57,380 bases of DNA, from contig JAFGBG010000227.1 in the NCBI GenBank assembly GCA_016933295.1, positions 1-57,380 of the forward strand, read 5' to 3'. Within the stretch, counting starts at the first letter, position 1. Every line of letters begins with the position of its first letter. This DNA comes from Sedimentisphaerales bacterium. Lineage in GTDB: Bacteria > Planctomycetota > Phycisphaerae > Sedimentisphaerales > Anaerobacaceae. Positions 27,707 to 34,954 of the stretch are shown here, in pieces. A model generated the notes under the pieces. That model saw only the letters and a program-made list of their open reading frames with translations, was not told where the DNA came from and made no database searches. The position numbers and the translations under genes were made by a program.

Positions 27707-28540
27707 TTAATCGTATGAGTAGCGGCTTTCTGCGCCGACCGTAATATGAAAGACATCAGACATAAACTTATTGACACGCGTACGAAGGGTGTGATCTACG
27801 TATATGAGGTCACCAGGTTGTATGGTAAATTTGTATGCGTCGGATAAAGATTTGCTGTCAACTCCCATAGTGGCGATCAGTACTTGTCCTGAATCGTCCT
27901 GGCGGTAAATTTTCAGATAGCGAGGATCTGAAACCATATCGAGGCCGCTGGCAAATGCCAGGGCTTCCATTAGGTTATATTGGACGTCCGCTGGATACGG
28001 ATAAATACCCGATTTGTTTACAAGACCGATTACGGCAAAAACCCGCTCGCTTTCTCTCTGGTATTTTTCTATTTCACAAACCACCATTGGGCGGTTAACT
28101 ACATACTTGGGATAATATGCATCTACGATCGACGCCTCGATCTGCGAAAGTGTTTTACCTGCGACATTAATTTCTCCGATGATCGGCATAATGATAGTGC
28201 CGTCCTGACTTACCCTGACAAGATAAGGTTCGAATTCTGTTCGTCCGTAGGTTGGTCTTAGCCATTCCGGCAGGTCGGATGATATTACGCGTAAAACGGC
28301 GGGCATTTGAAATTCGATCACATCGCCGGGTATGACACGATACGGTCCAAGATAACTTTTTACACCTATTGGGTATCCTAAGTTCTTTTCAGCGTTTATA
28401 GGTGCGGCGTTATTAAATTTTTCTAATTCCGCGGGTGTGGATAAAGTTGGGCCGCAACCACCTGAAAGCAGGCCGATAAATATACAAATAGAAATAAAAA
28501 CAATCTTAATAAATAAGATTCTCATCTTTTGCTTGTGCAT
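27707..28540 (-). CDS. Outer-membrane polysaccharide export lipoprotein (Wza/OPX family)
   Basis: A 277-residue protein with a lipoprotein signal (IVFISICIFIGLLSGGCGPT, acylated Cys about residue 29). A poly-saccharide export domain follows: YLGPYRVIPGDVIEFQMPAV, then LVRVSQDGTIIMPIIGEI and VAGKTLSQIEASIVDAYYP. A SLBB-like region (RVFAVIGLVNKSGIYPYPAD) and a final IQPGDLIYVDHT complete it. The protein forms the periplasmic/outer-membrane channel for polymer export together with the Wzz-kinase. It is the first gene of the leftward operon, so the operon promoter should lie in the spacer to its right. The third copy of a GGGGG motif lies 7 bases before the ATG and may double as its ribosome-binding site. 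Confidence 0.9.
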   Translation of the reverse strand: MHKQKMRILFIKIVFISICIFIGLLSGGCGPTLSTPAELEKFNNAAPINAEKNLGYPIGVKSYLGPYRVIPGDVIEFQMPAVLRVISSDLPEWLRPTYGRTEFEPYLVRVSQDGTIIMPIIGEINVAGKTLSQIEASIVDAYYPKYVVNRPMVVCEIEKYQRESERVFAVIGLVNKSGIYPYPADVQYNLMEALAFASGLDMVSDPRYLKIYRQDDSGQVLIATMGVDSKSLSDAYKFTIQPGDLIYVDHTLRTRVNKFMSDVFHITVGAESRYSYD

Positions 28541-28547
28541 TAGATGA

Positions 28548-28595
28548 CCCCCAATTAGACTTAGACAACCCCCAATTTATTTGTCCCCCCAATTA
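28548..28595 (-). repeat. Three copies of an AATTGGGGG motif upstream of the export operon
   Basis: On the minus strand the motif (T/A)AATTGGGGG appears at 28548-28557, 28569-28578 and 28585-28595, at spacings of about 17-21 bases. The arrangement of near-identical direct repeats just ahead of the first gene suggests binding sites for a regulator, or a G-tract-driven leader element. The same motif recurs in other spacers of this window (31711, 32433, 33170 and 34686). That it is an operator is inference. Confidence 0.5.
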
Positions 28596-28957
28596 GCAAC
28601 CACAAATTGGAACAACTCTAAAAATTCCTGTTCTATTTGAAAATCTTTATCGGCCTTTATACAAATAGAGCATTAACATTTTTTGTTCTATCGTGTTCAT
28701 GATATGTGATTATGTGTGTGTTATTTCAGACAGTAATGAAATTATTATCGGCTTGTAATATTGATATTATGATATTTCCGGACCTTAATTAAGAAAAAGA
28801 CTTGCATCCGTAATTATCATTTCTGTGTCTAATAATATCTGCCATTGCTCTGTTTATAACGGCTTTTTTTCTAATCCCCGTGAATATTATAGTCATAAAT
28901 TGATTGTTCCATCATTTTGGGCCTGTTGATAAGCGTGATATTAGAACGCATAAGTAC

Positions 28958-28986
28958 TTGACAAAAAAACATAGAAATGTTAAGAT
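28958..28986 (+). promoter_or_regulatory. Sigma-70-type promoter for the aspartic-protease lipoprotein gene
   Basis: TTGACA at 28958-28963 is a perfect -35 box, separated by 17 bases from TAAGAT at 28981-28986 (4 of 6 matches to TATAAT). Transcription would start near 28993, leaving a leader of about 140 bases before the start codon at 29135. No other gene start follows on this strand. Confidence 0.7.
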
Positions 28987-29134
28987 AGGCAATATATCTT
29001 ATTTCGTGGGTTTGTACAGGAGGGTACTCTCATTATTTTAAACTTCATTGGGCAAGTGTGCCAAATCTGCCTGGTTTAATTAGGAGAAGCAAATTTCCTT
29101 ATAGGATTTGGCATCATTCAGGAGGGGGAAATAC

Positions 29135-30241
29135 ATGCGTTTTGTTATATTTTGTAGTCTTATCGGCTTGATTTGTTTCTTTGGATCAGGCTGTGCCGTC
29201 GGTCCGATTTTGCATGTCCAAGCAGATGATATAAATTCTAAGGAAACTGCCGAGGTGCGTTTGTTACGCTCAGATGGCAGAACAAATTTGTCAGAAAATT
29301 TGCTCCATGACTATATAAATCCTGATGTAGTTCATAATTCTTCCACACAAATACCTGAACATAAGATATGCCGCATTAAATACCATGAACAGTATTATAA
29401 AAATCGCTATATGGTTGTCGAAGGTCGAATTGGACTTCAGGGTCGTCGATATCCTGTTGTTCTGGATACAGGGGCGTCGCAGCCGATTTTCTTAAATGTT
29501 ACCCACGTTTTAGATAACAAAATACCGATCTATTCTATGGAAGGCGCAGTTTCAGAATTGAATGGTCATAGACTCGGCCTTTGTTACCTTCCTTTGCTTG
29601 AAATTGGTGAAATAGTCTTTACTAATAGGCCGTGTTTCTACCTTGAGCCGCCTGAGACTTTAAGTTTATTCGGTATTCAAATTGCCAGCAGAAATCCCAA
29701 TAGTGATACTGTTATTTTGGGATTGCCTGTATTAAGAGAATTTAATTATGTCATGTTTGACAATATCGATAACGAAGTGGAGTTTTCATATAATGAAACA
29801 TTTAAGGTCAGCGATGAAAGTCTTTGGGAAAGATACCCGTTATCTATAGAAGAAGATTTTCATGGTAATGTTTTTCTTTTTGTATGGATTTCAATCGCCG
29901 ATGAGAATATCGAGCTTCAATTCGATACCGGAAGCGGCAGGGGTCTGGCGGTAGGAGAAAAACTCTGGCAACAAATAAGCTCTGAAATCAAAGAATTGGC
30001 TCTTAAGAAAGGTAAGGATTTTTACCCTTATATTGGACGTCTGGAATGCAAAAGAGGAATTATTGAAAGATTTAAGGTTGGTGACAGAGTTATTAAGAAT
30101 GCGGAAATTTCGATTTTTCCGGATGACAGTCCGCTGCTTGATGAGTGTGATGGATTGTTGGGTATGCAGTATTTCCGGGATACTGAAGTAATTCTTGATT
30201 TTGAGAGATCTTTGTTATGGGTTAAGAAGCAGGATCTCTGA
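29135..30241 (+). CDS. Lipoprotein with two retropepsin-like aspartic protease domains
   Basis: A 368-residue protein. A lipoprotein signal (FCSLIGLICFFGSGC) puts the acylated Cys at about residue 20. The first DTG is in YPVVLDTGASQPIFLN (D111) and is followed by the family's closing VILGLPVLREFNYVMFD. The second is in IELQFDTGSGRGLAVG (D264), closed by CDGLLGMQYFRDTEVILDFE. Each half thus has its own D-T-G and hydrophobic-hydrophobic-Gly motif, so one chain could form a pepsin-like two-lobed active site. Substrate unknown. I chose the ATG at 29135, which follows GGAGGGGG by six bases. It is monocistronic and divergent from the export operon, suggesting an envelope role linked to it. Confidence 0.8.
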   Translation: MRFVIFCSLIGLICFFGSGCAVGPILHVQADDINSKETAEVRLLRSDGRTNLSENLLHDYINPDVVHNSSTQIPEHKICRIKYHEQYYKNRYMVVEGRIGLQGRRYPVVLDTGASQPIFLNVTHVLDNKIPIYSMEGAVSELNGHRLGLCYLPLLEIGEIVFTNRPCFYLEPPETLSLFGIQIASRNPNSDTVILGLPVLREFNYVMFDNIDNEVEFSYNETFKVSDESLWERYPLSIEEDFHGNVFLFVWISIADENIELQFDTGSGRGLAVGEKLWQQISSEIKELALKKGKDFYPYIGRLECKRGIIERFKVGDRVIKNAEISIFPDDSPLLDECDGLLGMQYFRDTEVILDFERSLLWVKKQDL

Positions 30242-30247
30242 AAAAAA

Positions 30248-30273
30248 GCGGATACTGCCGTAACAGTATCCGC
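30248..30273 (-). terminator. Rho-independent terminator for the secreted-protein gene
   Basis: A perfect 10-base-pair inverted repeat, GCGGATACTG with CAGTATCCGC around a six-base loop. On the minus strand it is followed by a run of T (the A7 just left of it on the plus strand). It lies 83 bases past the stop of the minus-strand gene at 30356-31582 and 7 bases past the stop of the plus-strand protease gene, so it may stop transcription from both sides. Confidence 0.82.
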
Positions 30274-30355
30274 AATTAGGTATGCAATTAAATTTCTTGA
30301 ATCGGATCGACAATTGATCAAAGCCCGATTCGATTATTTCCCTGTGATTCAGCTC

Positions 30356-31582
30356 TTATGGAGTAACCGGACTACGTGATTTGCCGCCGCCGTTCGAGTT
30401 ATTTTCGGCTATAGCAATACCTCCGGCGGTTGCGCCCGCAAGACCGGTAACATGAGCGGCAGTACCTATTCCATAACCTGCCCATGCAGGAGCCATAGCT
30501 ATTTTCATTCCCTGCATAGCTGGAATGCTTTTTGCCAAAATGGTTCCGATGCTCCCTATTTGTCCCGCCGAGACAATAGTGCTATAACTCTGAAGTGCTA
30601 CTGTTCGTGCAACCGGTAAACAAACAGTGACCACGGGATTTATGGCTCCTTCACAGGAAGACGCTGCACAAATATTGCCCACCTGTGCGGCACGCAATCC
30701 CTCGGATCTGGCCCAGCGAGGCAGAGGTGTTTCCTTGACTACTTCCGTATCCTTGCTTGATAGGCCCACTTTACGGATGAATTTTTCAAAATCCTTACTT
30801 AAACCGTTCATATTGACAGCAACTCCCTTGGAATCGGTTTTATACGTTGCTACCTCATGACGAAGTTTTTCGTTGGAGCTTTCGATATCACCAGTTGCTT
30901 CAAAGACAGATATGCTCAAATAAATATCTTCGATCTCAGAGTCGAAAAGGTAAGCGGCACGAATCCTTGATTTAACATCTTTCATGCCTTCCTGTGCTTT
31001 TACCACCTTGATAACAAATGGTTCAGAAAGTGCTCTGACAGCGATCATCTTTCCGTATGTATCAGTATTTTCTTCAATTGCCGTTAGTGTAAAGGTCAGC
31101 TTTTTAGGAAGTGAATAATCAAAAGATGATAGATCGAAGGTTTGCTTCCACGTCTTTCCGATGTTCTCTTTTGTGACTTTTTGGAGCGAATTTTGACAGT
31201 AGTTATGTACTTTCTCAAGAAGTGTCAGATCACGTCCGCCGGATGAAATACGTTTGCTTTTTTCATCTATTATGAATGAAAGCTCATGGGAATCCCGGTC
31301 AGTATTTGTATCGATACCTGAAAGGTCGAAATCCTTTGAGGATACCGAATATCTCACTTTATCCTGAGATAGATAGTCCTTTTCAACTGTCAATGTTGTT
31401 TCCACCTGATGCTTGAACTGCCCCTGGCCGGAATACTCCACGGTTGAAAGCATTTTATAGTGTTCTACCTCCTGATCCTGTTCATATATACCGGCTATAC
31501 AGAACGGAGTCCACAAGATTGCACACAAGGCGATTATAAATCCAAAATCTAATTTTAAACAAAGAAATCTTGCCTTTTTCAT
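30356..31582 (-). CDS. Secreted protein of unknown function with Gly/Ala-rich hydrophobic tail
   Basis: A 408-residue protein I do not recognise. A signal peptide (LDFGFIIALCAILWTPFCIA) is followed by about 250 residues of polar beta-type sequence (for example MLSTVEYSGQGQFKHQVETT and TKENIGKTWKQTFDLSSFDY). The last 120 residues change character, with three cysteines (NICAASSCEGAINPVVTVCL) and then a hydrophobic Gly/Ala-rich stretch (AWAGYGIGTAAHVTGLAGAT). It ends in a polar Ser/Gly/Pro tip. The tail could insert into a membrane or self-associate. I chose the ATG at 31582, which AAAGGAG precedes by five bases. It has its own terminator and carries a GGGGG motif about 130 bases upstream, like the export operon. 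Confidence 0.75.
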   Translation of the reverse strand: MKKARFLCLKLDFGFIIALCAILWTPFCIAGIYEQDQEVEHYKMLSTVEYSGQGQFKHQVETTLTVEKDYLSQDKVRYSVSSKDFDLSGIDTNTDRDSHELSFIIDEKSKRISSGGRDLTLLEKVHNYCQNSLQKVTKENIGKTWKQTFDLSSFDYSLPKKLTFTLTAIEENTDTYGKMIAVRALSEPFVIKVVKAQEGMKDVKSRIRAAYLFDSEIEDIYLSISVFEATGDIESSNEKLRHEVATYKTDSKGVAVNMNGLSKDFEKFIRKVGLSSKDTEVVKETPLPRWARSEGLRAAQVGNICAASSCEGAINPVVTVCLPVARTVALQSYSTIVSAGQIGSIGTILAKSIPAMQGMKIAMAPAWAGYGIGTAAHVTGLAGATAGGIAIAENNSNGGGKSRSPVTP

Positions 31583-32432
31583 TTTTGCTCCTTTCAAATC
31601 CTCTCATTTTAAGCGACTTTTTAAGGCACTGTTTTGCGGGGGAATCATACTGATATTTCAAGAATTAATTAGGTTTAATATATATTTCTTCTTTTTCGTG
31701 CAAATCTGCACCCCCATTTATTTATGACCTGCACAATATCGGCATTATTGTTATACCGACTTGAATTAAATTAAAAGCTCTATAAGAGGGTAAATGCCTT
31801 TATGCAATTAAATAACGTTTTTTTTATTAAAAGCACATTGAAGTGCGTATAATACTTAGAATGATATGCGTAATATGCTGATATTTTTTAGATATTATTT
31901 GAACTTTTCCAAGCGTTTGTTGGTATTCTGAGTTTGTTTGAATCGGCCCGTTACCATCAATTTCTGAGGTTATTTTTTACCTAACGCCAGCGGCTATATT
32001 ACAAGCTTTTTTATCCGGAAAGTTAAGTTGTGTTTCTGCATTTTGAAGCTCGCATGACTGTCAATGTTGTCTATTTTAAAGTGTATGTACGGATATTCGT
32101 ATATAGATCGGAAAGTGCTTTTAGTAGTACCTGCACGGACTTTGGAAAGCAGGACCTTCGAACTTTGACAATTGCTGATATATTTGGATTGACCTCTAAA
32201 CTTTTTAAAAAGTCACAATAACAGGTATCTCGTGGATATCGACGTCTTATTGTTAAACATATTTGTTATATTTATAGTAGTTTGTATATTTCTTATTATA
32301 AATATTCATAATGCATAGTTATTTTAATTCTTATTCTGATATTTCTTCTTTATGAGGACATGAAATAATAAAAAGCTAAAGGTAAGGCGTCGGATATGCC
32401 GATTTACCGATATAACGACGAAAGACTTACTT

Positions 32433-32453
32433 TTCCTGAAATGGGGGTTTTAG
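32433..32453 (+). repeat. TTCCTGAA-TGGGGGTT motif, copy 1
   Basis: TTCCTGAAATGGGGGTTTTA here matches TTCCTGAATTGGGGGTTCTTA at 34686-34706 apart from one substitution before the G-tract and changes after it. Two such matches of about 18 bases in non-coding DNA 2.25 kb apart are unlikely by chance and mark a shared regulatory site. No gene starts shortly after this copy, so it may drive an untranslated RNA such as the structured element at 32658. Confidence 0.45.
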
Positions 32454-32657
32454 TAGTGTTTCGGATAGGAATTGGTCGGCTTCATATAAGGTTTAGATCT
32501 ATAATATTATAGGATTTTCGAAGCTAATATGTGGGAATATCCTATCATTGCGTTACCTTTTTTTTGCCGATGATTAAAAATAGTAGTAATGGCTTAAGCC
32601 AAAATGAACTTTTGGAAGTAGGAGTAGGTTGTGAATTTAGGTTGTTTGTGTTTTGGG

Positions 32658-32751
32658 TGACTATGGGGGGAACCCAATCATGAGATGATTGGAGAGCTGC
32701 TTCGCCGAGGTCAATTCATAAGGTGGCTCATAGTTAATGCCAAATTGGCAT
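32658..32751 (+). ncRNA. Candidate structured RNA of unknown class
   Basis: TGACTATGGG (32658-32667) can pair with CTCATAGTTA (32727-32736) over ten positions, two of them G-U. This closes a domain of about 79 bases. Inside it is a perfect eight-base-pair hairpin, CCAATCAT-GAG-ATGATTGG (32674-32692), and a G/C-rich junction (GAGCTGCTTCGCCGAGGTC). Right after the domain lies a second hairpin, ATGCCAA/TTGGCAT (32737-32751). The G6 tract within and a C6 tract at about 32764 could pair in an alternative fold. It matches no riboswitch class I know. The next plus-strand gene begins about 550 bases on, so a stand-alone small RNA is as likely as a leader. Confidence 0.45.
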
Positions 32752-32857
32752 GATAAAAAAATACCCCCCTTTAGTTTTATAATTTTTTTATGATCAAATC
32801 ATCTGATTATGTGAAAAAGATTATTTAACTATAATAGTCGATTTAATAAACAAAGAC

Positions 32858-32912
32858 ACACTCTCGCCGGAAGTGTCCCTAATCCCTGTTCAACTTTACC
32901 GGTAGAGAGTGT
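32858..32912 (+). repeat. Long stem-loop in the spacer
   Basis: ACACTCTC (32858-32865) pairs with GAGAGTGT (32905-32912), and CCGG inside each arm pairs as well, giving a stem of about 12 base pairs with a small internal bulge around a loop of about 30 bases. No T-run follows on either strand, so a simple terminator is unlikely. It may be part of an untranslated RNA or a protein-binding site. Confidence 0.45.
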
Positions 32913-33303
32913 ATGTATGTTGTATTGGATGGCAAATGATAAAGAATCTTTTGCTATTAATGCGGGTAGATGAATAAAAACTTAAAAATCGTGATTTTAA
33001 TATATATGAATTTGACGAATTTACATGAGGGGGCAATTCCTTAAGCTATTCTTTTGTTGGTATTTATGGAATGCGGCATACATAATAAATATGTCTTGCC
33101 GTAAAATATTTTAACTACCTTGTTCAGAATTGCCGATTATCTTTATAGGTATTGATTAAAATTATCTTCGTATGGGGGTATAGGATAATTTAGACTCAAA
33201 CTGACCTTATTCGCGGATGTTAAGTTTTGGCAGAAGCCATATATTTATTAAGTACATTACTGAATTTAGTTTACATCGCGATTGCGAATGAAGGGATATT
33301 ACA

Positions 33304-33687
33304 ATGGATCAATTAACTACCATTTTGGTTATTGAGGATGAAGAGCGTATTCGGAATATTCTCAAATATAATCTCGAATTGGATGGTTTTGAGGTTTATT
33401 TGGCAGAAGACGGTATAACAGGCCTGGAAATTGCCCGTGAAAATCCGCCGGATCTTATTCTGTTGGATTGGATGATGCCGGGGTTGGACGGACTTCAGGT
33501 ACTCTCCGAACTAAGACATGACGACAGAACAAAGGATATTCCTGTATTTATGCTGACGGCAAAAAGCATGATGGCTGAAATAGGGCGTGCTTTGTACGAA
33601 GGCGCCGATGACTATATAACAAAGCCATTTGATGTTGTTGAATTGGGGCAGATTTTGAAAGAAAAACTGGAGAGGGCTAAAGCATAA
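33304..33687 (+). CDS. Single-domain response regulator (CheY-like receiver)
   Basis: 127 residues forming one receiver domain: acidic pocket in VIEDEERIRN (E11/D12), phospho-acceptor Asp55 in LILLDWMMPGLDGLQV, the conserved Thr in FMLTAKSMM and Lys107 in DDYITKPFD. There is no output domain, so it should act through protein contacts or as a phosphate relay. AAGGG lies eight bases before the ATG. It lies in the same direction as, and 113 bases before, the NarL-type regulator. An ATGGGGGTA motif about 130 bases upstream may be a control site. Confidence 0.92.
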   Translation: MDQLTTILVIEDEERIRNILKYNLELDGFEVYLAEDGITGLEIARENPPDLILLDWMMPGLDGLQVLSELRHDDRTKDIPVFMLTAKSMMAEIGRALYEGADDYITKPFDVVELGQILKEKLERAKA

Positions 33688-33800
33688 ATATGTTTATGGA
33701 ACTTGAAAATCGAACGTCATATCGACGTAAAATTTTATCCGATTGTTTGCACATAGTTTATGCAATTCAAATATTATTGATTTAACTGCTGGAATATGGA

Positions 33801-34460
33801 GTGGAAGATAACGGAAAGATAAGAATATTATTGGCCGATGATCACAAAGTTATGCGTGATGGTCTGAAAGCCCTATTCAACAATCACCGCGAGATAGAGA
33901 TAGTGGGCGAAACAATGTGCGGTGAATCGGTGCGGGTGGCGGTGCAGGAATCGGGGCCTGATATTATTAACCTGGGAATTAATATGAACGGTTCGGAGAG
34001 TATTGAAACCGTACGAAATCTAACTAATGAATTCCCGGATATTAAAATTATTGCTCATTCAATGTATCTGGAAAAAGCATTTATTTCAGAGATGTTCAAG
34101 GCCGGCATATTTGCATACGTTCATAAAGGACATGGTTTTAATGAGCTTTTAAATGCTATTAATGCGGCTGTGAAAAATGAGGTATTTCTTTGTAAAAAAG
34201 TTGCCGGAATTTTAATGAACGGCTATATCCAGGGTCTTTCAAGTAAAGCTGATACAGAAGCTTCGTTAACGGATCGAGAATATGAAATTCTAAAACTTCT
34301 GGCAAACGGTGGGTCCTCTAAACAAATTGCTCTGGAGCTTCACATCAGCACCAAAACCGTCGATACGCACCGTCGTCAGATAATGAACAAGCTGGACGTT
34401 TTTAGTTTGCCGGAGCTTACTAAATATGCAATTCGCTGTGGTTTGACATCGGTTAATTAG
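33801..34460 (+). CDS. NarL/FixJ-type regulator with a receiver lacking the phospho-acceptor Asp
   Basis: 219 residues. The receiver domain (about 7-122) has the acidic pair in LLADDHKVMRDGLKAL (D13, D14) and Lys109 in FAYVHKGHGF. The usual VVLMDINMP phospho-acceptor segment reads IINLGINMN, so Gly59 replaces the Asp. A LuxR-type helix-turn-helix follows (SLTDREYEILKLLANGGSSK, then QIALELHISTKTVDTHRRQI). It should bind DNA but not be phosphorylated in the normal way. The start is GTG at 33801 with only a weak GGA upstream. A plausible target is the repeated G-tract motif in the nearby spacers. Confidence 0.88.
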   Translation: MEDNGKIRILLADDHKVMRDGLKALFNNHREIEIVGETMCGESVRVAVQESGPDIINLGINMNGSESIETVRNLTNEFPDIKIIAHSMYLEKAFISEMFKAGIFAYVHKGHGFNELLNAINAAVKNEVFLCKKVAGILMNGYIQGLSSKADTEASLTDREYEILKLLANGGSSKQIALELHISTKTVDTHRRQIMNKLDVFSLPELTKYAIRCGLTSVN

Positions 34461-34685
34461 TAGAGATAACCTTTCATCGACTTTTTTTCATATTTCATAG
34501 CATTTGGTTCTCCTCGATTTTTTAATTTTTCTGATTTATACTCATACGATAGGCTATTAACTGTCTAATCATAAGCTCAGTATTCATATAAGGCTCATTC
34601 TGATATTTAGCTCAGGAATTTACTCGTTAACATCTTTATTTGTTTAGTCGAAAGACGTGTGTATATATATTGAATAGTCATTCTA

Positions 34686-34706
34686 TTCCTGAATTGGGGG
34701 TTCTTA
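34686..34706 (+). repeat. TTCCTGAA-TGGGGGTT motif, copy 2
   Basis: This is the second copy of the motif described at 32433-32453, about 250 bases ahead of the histidine kinase start and immediately before the large inverted repeat. Together with AATTGGGGG at the export operon it suggests a common regulator. The function is inferred from position and recurrence only. Confidence 0.45.
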
Positions 34707-34716
34707 ATTGCTAACG

Positions 34717-34789
34717 GATAGTACCGCTGCCCACTACGATACGTTTGATATAAAACACAACCAGGCTATTGTGGGCAGTTGGTACTATC
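34717..34789 (+). repeat. Large inverted repeat / stem-loop ahead of histidine kinase gene
   Basis: The arms GATAGTACC-gc-TGCCCAC and GTGGGCA-gtt-GGTACTATC are complementary apart from a one-base bulge. The loop is 36 bases. It could be a folded leader RNA of the kinase transcript, the terminal repeats of a very short non-autonomous mobile element, or a two-sided protein site. No target-site duplication is obvious at its edges. Confidence 0.6.
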
Positions 34790-34954
34790 TCTGTATTAGT
34801 GTGAAAATAATCAGACCGTGACTTCTCGCGGGTGAAGTAATGCAGGTTGTTTATTGTCTTACTTGGAATTTTAGGTTCCGAAAAATAAGAATTTTGTAAA
34901 TCGGGCGAGAGTTGTCGTTTTATCGCGGATTAATTTTCAATTAGGTTTAAAAAT

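Larger units (their letters stand above)
28541..29134. other. Divergent regulatory spacer between export operon and protease lipoprotein
   Basis: An AT-rich spacer of about 590 bases without a convincing gene. It must hold the promoter of the long leftward operon, though I could not pick convincing -35/-10 boxes for it. Next to the operon start it contains three copies of a C5-AATT motif. Near the right end is a good sigma-70 promoter for the rightward protease gene, followed by an untranslated leader of about 140 bases. That leader contains an extra AGGAGGG at about 29020-29026 not followed by an obvious start codon. Confidence 0.7.
31583..33303. other. 1.7-kb AT-rich spacer with structured elements, no convincing gene
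   Basis: No open frame here looks coding. The longest (32030-32221, 63 codons) has no ribosome-binding site and no family features. The spacer holds a GGGGG motif on the minus strand (31711-31720) ahead of the secreted-protein gene, a TTCCTGAAATGGGGG copy (32433), a closed stem-loop element (32658-32751), another long stem-loop (32858-32912) and ATGGGGGTA (about 33170) ahead of the response regulator. Such length and structure suggest non-coding RNAs, or a decayed gene whose frame is lost. Confidence 0.6.
34461..34954. other. Spacer upstream of the histidine kinase with motif and long inverted repeat
   Basis: About 490 AT-rich bases without a gene. They contain TTCCTGAATTGGGGG (34686-34700) and, 17 bases later, an inverted repeat: GATAGTACC plus TGCCCAC (34717-34734) against GTGGGCA plus GGTACTATC (34771-34789), a stem of about 16-18 base pairs around a 36-base loop. 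The stem is followed by CTCTGTATTAG, not a T-run, so it is not a standard terminator. Confidence 0.65.

Noticed and set aside
27679-27777. Longer N-terminus for the tyrosine kinase
   Set aside because: It would overlap the upstream export gene and lacks a ribosome-binding site, whereas the ATG at 27678 has AAGGA upstream and gives a normal Wzz start.
32658-32751. Known riboswitch (c-di-GMP, c-di-AMP, fluoride, ZTP)
   Set aside because: The conserved cores of these classes are not present, and no riboswitch-type target gene follows closely.
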